A stretch of 62,701 bases of DNA from Streptacidiphilus carbonis (GTDB lineage: Bacteria; Actinomycetota; Actinomycetes; Streptomycetales; Streptomycetaceae): positions 8,370 to 71,070 of the forward strand of contig NZ_BBPM01000036.1 in the NCBI RefSeq assembly GCF_000787775.1, in the 5' to 3' direction. Position numbers and translations under genes: made by a program. The notes under the pieces are model-generated. The model ran no database searches and was not told the origin of the DNA. It saw nothing but the letters and a program-made list of their open reading frames with translations. Shown here piece by piece: positions 58,011-62,701 of this stretch (position 1 is its first letter; each line of letters begins with the position of its first letter).

Positions 58011-59020
58011 GCCTTCACCGTTCCGAGGTGGGTGCGGTCGGCCCGCTCGCGCAGTCCGCGGACGCCGGCGCGGAGCTTCTGCAGGGGCGTCGACGGAAGG
58101 GTGCGGAGTGCGCCGCGTGCATAGTGGCGCTCCACGTAGAACTGCACGACGGACACGACGCTGGTCAGGACCACGTACCAGCCGGTGGCCACCAGCAGCA
58201 GCGGAACCACGTCCGTGGGATAGGTGCTGCCCATGTTCTGGACCTCGCCGAACAGGTCCAGCAGCGAGACGTAGAACACCAGCGAGGTGCCCTTGATCAG
58301 CCCGATCAGCTGGTTGACGTAGGCCGGCACGATCGCTCGCAGCGCCTGCGGCAGGACGATGCGTCGGAACTGGTAGCCCTTCGGCAGCCCGAGCGCCGCC
58401 GCGGCCTCGTGCTGCCCCTGGTCCACCGAGAGGATCCCCGCCCGGACCACTTCCGCCGCATAGGCGGCCTCGTTGAGGCTGAGGCCGACGGTCGCCACCA
58501 CCAGGTCGGTGGCCAGTGCCGACTCGTTGAAGTGGACGAAGCCGGGGCCGAAGGGCACGCCCAGGCTCAGCGTCTTGTAGAGGGCGCTGAAGTTGTAGAG
58601 GATCAGCAGCACCACGATCAGCGGTACCGAGCGGAACAGCCAGATGTAGGTCCAGCTCACCGCCCGCAGGATCGGGTTCTTCGACTGCCTCGCCAGAGCC
58701 AGCAGGATGCCGCCGGCCAGACCCAGCACCGCGCTCAACGCGGTGACCTCCAGGGTGACCACCAGACCCTGCAGGATCGCGGGCCGGGCGAACCAGTACT
58801 GGAAGCGGTCCCACTGGTAGAACGGGTTGGTCACCAGTCCATGGGCGAGTTGGGCGACCAGGACCAGGACGACGGCGGTGGCGATCCAGCGCCCGGGGTG
58901 CCGCAGCGGGATGACCCGCTGCCGGGACAGCGGCGCGGGCGCGGTGGCCCCGGCCCCGACTCCGACCGGCGGTCTGTCGGCGACCGGGAGGGTCGGAGCG
59001 GGAAGCGATCGTTCGGACAT
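58007..59020 (-). CDS. Polar amino acid ABC transporter permease (module 2)
   Basis: A 337-residue HisM-type permease. The helices and loops include GLVVTLEVTALSAVLGLAGG, WLFRSVPLIVVLLILYNFSA, and the EAA loop EAAAALGLPKGYQFRRIVLPQALRAIVPAY. The N-terminal 50 residues before the first helix are Pro/Ala-rich. It starts 17 bases after the stop of the module 1 binding protein, so both modules are in one operon. Confidence 0.95.
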   Translation of the reverse strand: MSERSLPAPTLPVADRPPVGVGAGATAPAPLSRQRVIPLRHPGRWIATAVVLVLVAQLAHGLVTNPFYQWDRFQYWFARPAILQGLVVTLEVTALSAVLGLAGGILLALARQSKNPILRAVSWTYIWLFRSVPLIVVLLILYNFSALYKTLSLGVPFGPGFVHFNESALATDLVVATVGLSLNEAAYAAEVVRAGILSVDQGQHEAAAALGLPKGYQFRRIVLPQALRAIVPAYVNQLIGLIKGTSLVFYVSLLDLFGEVQNMGSTYPTDVVPLLLVATGWYVVLTSVVSVVQFYVERHYARGALRTLPSTPLQKLRAGVRGLRERADRTHLGTVKA

Positions 59021-59037
59021 CGGAGGACTCCCCGGGC

Positions 59038-60021
59038 TCAGAAAGTGGTGGGCGGGTTGACGACCGAGCTGAGGACGCCGGTGCCCGGCACCCCCCACTT
59101 GGCGAAGATCTTCGCGTAGTCGCCGGTGGCGATGAGCTTGTTGACGGCGTCGCTGAGCACCTTGGCCAGCGGCGATCCCTTGGCCGTGACGAAGCCGACA
59201 GGCGTGCTGCCGACTTGGCCGAGGTACTTGGTGCCGGGGATGTGCGCAGCGTCGTACTTCAGCGCCAGGGTGGGTCCGAACTCGATGTCGATCTTCCCGT
59301 TGGCCAGGCCCAGGAAGATCGGCGCGGTGTCGGCGAAGTACTGCACCTTGTAGGGGCTCCGGCCTGCCGCGGCGCACTTGGACGCGCCGTCGGTGAGGAG
59401 CTGTTGGAAGGTCGTCCCCGGGCTGGTCGCGACGTTGTAGCCGCACAGATCGGTGATGCCGGCGGCGCTGTCGATCTTCAGCCCGGCCGCGCCCAGGAAG
59501 GACTGGCCGTCGTTGAGGTAGGTGGTGAAGTCGACGACCTTCTCCCGGGCCCTGGTGGCACCGAAGTTGGCCTGGCCGACGTCGTACTTCCCGTTCTGCA
59601 CACCGGGGATGACGGTGGGAAAGGTCCCGTACTGCACGTCCCAGCTGACGCCGAGCACCTTGGCGACCGCGTTGCGCAGATCGACGTCCAGGCCGATGTC
59701 CTTGCCGTCCGGGGTCTGACCGCCGTGCGGGAGGCCGGAGGTGCCGACTGCCTTGACGGTGCCGAGGGTGATGGTGCCGCTGCTCCGGACCGCCGCAGGA
59801 AGCTCCGCCTTCAGCGCGGGGTCGGTCTGCACGGAGGAGACGACGTCCTGGGTGGGTATCGCCGTTGAGGCGCCGCTCGCAGCAGCACCCGACGATGCGC
59901 CGCCGGCAGCCGCCGTCACCGCCGTCCCGGTGTTCGATCCGCAGCCGGCGAGGAGGGCGAGAGCAGCAGAGGCCGTGAGGGCGGTGGTCGCATGGCGTGG
60001 GAGATGATGAAGAATCGTCAC
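59038..60021 (-). CDS. Polar amino acid ABC transporter, substrate-binding lipoprotein (module 1)
   Basis: A 327-residue lipoprotein from GTG 60021, with lipobox LAGC in LALLAGCGSNTG. The family 3 binding fold shows SSGTITLGTVKAVGTSGLPH, IGLDVDLRNAVAKVLGV, NFGATRAREKVVDFTTYLND and DAVNKLIATGDYAKIFAKWG. Two cysteines (in DLCGYN and SKCAAAG) may form a disulfide. AAAGG precedes the start. It is only a distant relative of the module 2 binding protein, so the two modules may take different substrates. Confidence 0.92.
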   Translation of the reverse strand: MTILHHLPRHATTALTASAALALLAGCGSNTGTAVTAAAGGASSGAAASGASTAIPTQDVVSSVQTDPALKAELPAAVRSSGTITLGTVKAVGTSGLPHGGQTPDGKDIGLDVDLRNAVAKVLGVSWDVQYGTFPTVIPGVQNGKYDVGQANFGATRAREKVVDFTTYLNDGQSFLGAAGLKIDSAAGITDLCGYNVATSPGTTFQQLLTDGASKCAAAGRSPYKVQYFADTAPIFLGLANGKIDIEFGPTLALKYDAAHIPGTKYLGQVGSTPVGFVTAKGSPLAKVLSDAVNKLIATGDYAKIFAKWGVPGTGVLSSVVNPPTTF

Positions 60022-60095
60022 AACGAACCTTTCGGGGCTGGCCGGAGATGGCAAGGAGGTGCCGTGGGAGGGACGGGGAAGCCCGATATGTGCTG

Positions 60096-60884
60096 CTACA
60101 GGACAGCCGAGAGGAACGATCGGGCCCGCTCATGGCCCGGGTTGGCCAGGACGTCGGCCGGCGGGCCGGACTCGATGACGCGGCCGCCGTCCAGGAAGAC
60201 CACGGAGTCGGCGACCTCGCGGGCGAAGCCGATCTCATGGGTGACCACGATCATCGTCATCCCGCTGAGGGCGAGGTCTTTCATCACCGCCAGTACCTCG
60301 CCGACGAGTTCGGGGTCGAGTGCGCTGGTGGGCTCGTCGAAGAGCAGCAGTTGCGGTTCCACGGCCAGCGCCCGGGCGATCGCAACCCGCTGCTGCTGGC
60401 CGCCGGACAGCTGCCTGGGGTAGGCGTCCTCGCGGCCGCCCAGTCCGACCCGCTCCAGCAGTGCCTTGGCCTGGAGCGCGGCCGACTTCCTGCTGAGACC
60501 CCGGACTGCGACCGGGGCCTCGGTGAGGTTCTCCAGGACGGTGAGGTGCGGGAACAGGTTGAACTGCTGGAACACCATGCCGACCCGGGCGCGCTGCCGG
60601 GTGATCGCCCGATGCCCCAACTCGTGCAGGCTGCCGCCCTGGTGGCGGAAGCCGATGATCTCGCCGCCCACCTCGACGAAGCCGGCGTCGGGCTTCTCCA
60701 GATGGTTGATGCTGCGGAGCAGGGTGGACTTGCCGGAGCCCGACGGTCCCAGCAGCACGGTCACCTCGCCCTCGTGCACATCCAGGTCGACGCCGTCGAG
60801 CACCAGGTTGGCGCCGAAGCTCTTGCGCAGTCCTCGGATCCGCACCAGCGGACGGGTCGATTCGTCGTGGATCTGCTCGCTCAT
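60096..60884 (-). CDS. Polar amino acid ABC transporter ATPase (module 1)
   Basis: A 262-residue ATPase: Walker [22 protein letters not shown]-loop [18 protein letters not shown], signature [19 protein letters not shown], Walker [21 protein letters not shown] and [14 protein letters not shown]. It overlaps the module 1 permease by four bases and is followed by the binding-protein gene after 74 bases. Confidence 0.96.
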   Translation of the reverse strand: MSEQIHDESTRPLVRIRGLRKSFGANLVLDGVDLDVHEGEVTVLLGPSGSGKSTLLRSINHLEKPDAGFVEVGGEIIGFRHQGGSLHELGHRAITRQRARVGMVFQQFNLFPHLTVLENLTEAPVAVRGLSRKSAALQAKALLERVGLGGREDAYPRQLSGGQQQRVAIARALAVEPQLLLFDEPTSALDPELVGEVLAVMKDLALSGMTMIVVTHEIGFAREVADSVVFLDGGRVIESGPPADVLANPGHERARSFLSAVL

Positions 60885-61876
60885 GACAGACCCAGCGGGA
60901 CGTTGCCGCGGAAGAGCTGCCAGAAGCCGGTGCGGGCGGACCCGCCACCGCGATTGCTGCCGCGGGCGTAGTGGCGCTCGACGAAGAACTGACCGATCGA
61001 GAGCAGCGTGGTGAGAATGATGTACCAGAGGGTCGCCACCAGCAGCAGAGGGATGATCAGATAGTTCTGGTTGTAGATCAGTTGGGAGGAGTAGAGCAGG
61101 TCCTGCACCGCGATGACGCTGACGATGGAGGTCGCCTTCAGCATCCCGATGAGCAGGTTTCCCGAGGCCGGGACGATGGCCGGCATGGCCTGCGGCAGCA
61201 CGATCCTTCGGAAGATCCGCACCTTGCCGAGCCCCAGCGCCTCCGCCGCCTCGGTCTGTCCGTGCTCCACGGACAGGATGCCGCCCCGCACGATCTCGGA
61301 GGCGAAGGCCGCGACGTCCAGGGTGAGCCCGACGAAGGCGGCCAGGATCCCGCTGAACAGGTGCGCGGTCCGCACCGTCACGAACTCGTGCCCGAAGGGG
61401 ATGCCCAGCGACAACTGCGGGTACAGCGACGCGAGTTCGTACCAGAAGAGCAGCTGTACCAGCGGCGGCACCGAGCGGACCAGCCAGACGAAGCCGAAGC
61501 TCAGTGAGCGCAGCACGGGATTGCCCGACAGCCGCATCGCGGCGACCCCGACGGCGAGCAGATAGCCGCTCGCCATCACCGCCGCGGTGAGCCAGAGGGT
61601 CAGCTTCAGGCCGTCCACGATGGAGCCGTTGAGGAAGTAGCTGCCGACCACGTCCCACTGGAAGCGCCGGTTGGTCAGCAGGGTGTGGACCAGCATCGCC
61701 AACAGGACGACCAGCACGAGCGCGGAGGCCCACTGGCCGGGGCGGCGCAGCGGGACGAGCTTCGCGGCGAGCAGCTGCTCGTCCTCCGGACGCTCATGAA
61801 GAGCGGGCGGGAACGGCGGAGCGGAGGGAGAAGAAGGGGCTGCGGGTGGATGGCCGGCAGCGACAGGACTGCTCAT
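60881..61876 (-). CDS. Polar amino acid ABC transporter permease (module 1)
   Basis: A 331-residue HisM-type permease and first structural gene of the operon. Features are GLKLTLWLTAAVMASGYLLA, WLVRSVPPLVQLLFWYELAS and the EAA loop EAAEALGLGKVRIFRRIVLPQAMPAIVPAS. The leader upstream contains a perfect 14-base palindrome CGTCCGTACGGACG at 61891-61904 just ahead of the start codon, which could act in attenuation. Further upstream are a leader peptide and a SAM-IV-like riboswitch. Confidence 0.94.
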   Translation of the reverse strand: MSSPVAAGHPPAAPSSPSAPPFPPALHERPEDEQLLAAKLVPLRRPGQWASALVLVVLLAMLVHTLLTNRRFQWDVVGSYFLNGSIVDGLKLTLWLTAAVMASGYLLAVGVAAMRLSGNPVLRSLSFGFVWLVRSVPPLVQLLFWYELASLYPQLSLGIPFGHEFVTVRTAHLFSGILAAFVGLTLDVAAFASEIVRGGILSVEHGQTEAAEALGLGKVRIFRRIVLPQAMPAIVPASGNLLIGMLKATSIVSVIAVQDLLYSSQLIYNQNYLIIPLLLVATLWYIILTTLLSIGQFFVERHYARGSNRGGGSARTGFWQLFRGNVPLGLS

Positions 61877-61993
61877 GGCGGTGTGGGTTCCGTCCGTACG
61901 GACGCGGCATCGCGCCGTGGGGGAGCACGGCGGGACGGCGTGAAGGGGGTGGCAGGCGACAGCTGCCGGGAACAGGGAGCAGGGAGGACGCGG

Positions 61994-62089
61994 TCAGCGG
62001 ACCGCGTGGGTTCCCGGACACAGGGCGCTGCTCACCCGCAACAGATCGACGTGGCGACGCGAGTACGTACCACCGATGACTCGACGCAC
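61994..62089 (-). CDS. Leader peptide of the transporter operon (31 aa)
   Basis: GTG at 62089 behind GAGGTGAGAG opens a 31-residue frame that begins MRRVIGGTY and contains SRRHVDLLRVSSALC before a short tail. The RRHVDLxRVSSAxC pattern is that of the short putative leader peptides found before sulfur-related operons in Streptomyces. It lies between the SAM-IV-like riboswitch and the permease gene. A cysteine near the end suggests that ribosome movement senses cysteine supply, but this is inference. Confidence 0.75.
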   Translation of the reverse strand: MRRVIGGTYSRRHVDLLRVSSALCPGTHAVR

Positions 62090-62110
62090 TGCTCTCACCT
62101 CAGCTTTCGA

Positions 62111-62223
62111 TCTCGCGCTTACAGGAGGACTGCGCCGTCCCGTCGGGTCGTCACCTGGAGCACCCCGCCGCGCAGGAGGGTTGCCGGTCAGCAAGCCAGG
62201 GCTTGACGCTGACGCTCATAACC
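62111..62223 (-). promoter_or_regulatory. SAM-IV-like riboswitch, minus strand
   Basis: On the minus strand the RNA begins GGTTATGAGCGTCAGCGTCA, continues AAGCCCTGGCTTGCTGACCG, GCAACCCTCC, GGCGGGGTGCTCCAGGTGAC and GACC, and ends near GTAAGCGCGAGATC. This follows the SAM-IV aptamer consensus block by block: closing stem GGTxATGAG/GTGAxGACC, the AAGCCC...GGCTxGCTG arm, the CCGGCAACCCTCC core and the GxAAGCGCG tail. The transcription start predicted from TTGTCT/TAGCGT falls at the first base of the aptamer. It should switch the transporter operon off when SAM is plentiful. Confidence 0.85.
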
Positions 62224-62230
62224 AGGGATC

Positions 62231-62259
62231 ACGCTAACCCGTCCGGGGCTTTTAGACAA
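62231..62259 (-). promoter_or_regulatory. Promoter of the SAM-controlled transporter operon
   Basis: On the minus strand TTGTCT (complement 62254-62259) and TAGCGT (complement 62231-62236) with a 17-base spacer. The start would be near 62224, exactly at the riboswitch 5' end. Confidence 0.65.
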
Positions 62260-62262
62260 TGC

Positions 62263-62277
62263 CTATCTGTCCGATAG
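62263..62277. promoter_or_regulatory. Inverted repeat between divergent SAM-controlled promoters
   Basis: CTATC (62263-62267) and GATAG (62273-62277) with a five-base spacer lie four bases upstream of the minus-strand -35 box. It could bind a regulator common to both operons. The repeat is short, so it may be chance. Confidence 0.3.
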
Positions 62278-62309
62278 AGATTCCGGCAGAGCCTGCGGCG
62301 AGATCGGGA

Positions 62310-62339
62310 TTGTGTTCGGCGCCCATCCGGAGTTAGCGT
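62310..62339 (+). promoter_or_regulatory. Promoter of the divergent SAM-controlled operon
   Basis: TTGTGT at 62310-62315 and TAGCGT at 62334-62339 with an 18-base spacer. The -10 box is the same as on the opposite strand. The predicted start falls at about 62346, where the second riboswitch begins. Confidence 0.65.
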
Positions 62340-62346
62340 ATGAGCA

Positions 62347-62455
62347 GGTTACGAGCGTCAGCGATCAAGCCCTGGCTGGCTGACCAGCAACCCTCCGACG
62401 CGGCGGGGTGCTCCAGGTGACGACCCGACAGGACGGCGCAGTCCTGTAAGCGCGC
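62347..62455 (+). promoter_or_regulatory. SAM-IV-like riboswitch, plus strand
   Basis: GGTTACGAGCGTCAGCGATC, AAGCCCTGGCTGGCTGACCA, GCAACCCTCC, CGGCGGGGTGCTCCAGGTGA and CGACC, then GTAAGCGCGC: the same blocks as the minus-strand copy, about nine bases in ten identical by eye. Differences lie mainly in stems and linkers. It controls whatever gene follows beyond the right edge of the window. Confidence 0.85.
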
Positions 62456-62478
62456 ATGCTGAACCGGAGGTGAGAGCA

Positions 62479-62559
62479 GTGCGTTACGCAGTGGGCACGT
62501 ACTCGCGTCGCCATATCGATCTTCAGCGCATCGCCAGCGCTCTCTGTACGGCCGTCTGA
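62479..62559 (+). CDS. Leader peptide of the divergent operon (26 aa)
   Basis: GTG at 62479 behind GGAGGTGAGAG opens a 26-residue frame: MRYAVGTYSRRHIDLQRIAS followed by ALCTAV. It shares GTYSRRHxDLxRxxSALC with the minus-strand leader peptide. It is very probably a leader peptide for a sulfur-metabolism gene just outside the window. No start codon of that gene is visible in the remaining 142 bases (62560-62701), which show no other feature. Confidence 0.75.
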   Translation: MRYAVGTYSRRHIDLQRIASALCTAV

Positions 62560-62701
62560 GCAGCAGAGCAGCAGCACCCGGTTCCCGGCTCCGGCAGTAA
62601 GCCGCCGCGCGGTCGCGCTTTCTCCGCCGCAGGCCGCCCGGCCGCGCCCTGAGCCGTCCAGCTCCTCGCAACACCTCCTCCCGCCGACTCCGCCCCGGGC
62701 C

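Noticed and set aside
59997-60971. Plus-strand frame opposite the module 1 ATPase
   Set aside because: Antisense of a clear ABC ATPase gene.
1-62701. CRISPR arrays, insertion sequences, integrases, tRNA or rRNA genes
   Set aside because: I looked for regular direct repeats, transposase or integrase motifs and tRNA-like ends and saw none that I could support.

Overview
This window is high-GC actinobacterial chromosome, almost certainly Streptomycetaceae (Streptomyces, Kitasatospora or Streptacidiphilus). The signs are strong third-position GC bias, many ATGA stop/start overlaps and GTG starts, RbpA next to FxsA, separate but adjacent Ppm1 and Lnt genes, a ribE-ribM-ribAB-ribH operon, a DUF574-type methyltransferase, and dispersed GCGCAGTTCCCCGCGCCCC hairpins typical of this family. 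From memory, the gene order rbpA-fxsA-ppm1-lnt ... hisG-hisE-ribH-ribAB-ribM-ribE resembles the rbpA-to-riboflavin region of S. coelicolor; this was not checked.

Region 1 (1-9.2 kb): a partial DoxX gene, a leaderless GNAT gene, an ankyrin-repeat gene, a plasmid-transfer-like pair (small membrane protein plus FtsK/SpoIIIE-like protein with a degenerate Walker A), a phosphodiesterase, rbpA behind an exact SigR-type promoter, fxsA, ppm1 and lnt. Region 2 (9.8-17.5 kb): an amidohydrolase, an Lrp/AsnC regulator, an acyl-CoA dehydrogenase, a P-loop kinase, and an EccA-like TPR-AAA+ protein. Upstream of the last lies a likely structured RNA with two hairpins that each present a C5 loop.

Region 3 (17.6-27.8 kb) is one long minus-strand run: riboflavin operon (FMN riboswitch, a 26-codon leader ORF, ribE, ribM, ribAB, ribH), then hisE, hisG, a PH-domain membrane protein, two CNNM/CorC-type membrane proteins and an ABC-2 exporter pair. 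Region 4 (28.0-35.1 kb) is a plus-strand operon: GntR/UTRA regulator, two-cluster ferredoxin, lipoprotein binding protein with a C-terminal NosL-like domain, permease, ATPase, and a fumarate/adenylylsulfate-reductase-like flavoprotein fused to HEAT repeats. It looks like a coupled import-and-redox system for a small, possibly sulfur-containing, compound.

Region 5 (35.2-56.1 kb) is accessory chromosome: two NarL-type two-component systems, YbaK, an F420/FMN-type flavoprotein, two serine hydrolases, a FUSC transporter, an SDR, three methyltransferases, a TetR regulator with twin operators, ATP-grasp, GH3-like lipoprotein, RidA, MOSC and a cysteine-less Rrf2 protein. Several genes are read from leaderless promoters. 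Region 6 (56.1-62.7 kb) has two tandem polar-amino-acid ABC transporter modules (permease-ATPase-binding protein, twice) behind a SAM-IV-like riboswitch and a short RRHVDL leader peptide. A near-identical inverted copy of promoter, riboswitch and leader peptide points out of the right end of the window, so SAM probably controls two divergent sulfur-amino-acid operons.

Four of the convergent gene junctions carry related long inverted repeats that probably serve as two-way terminators. I found no tRNA, rRNA, CRISPR array, insertion sequence or prophage.
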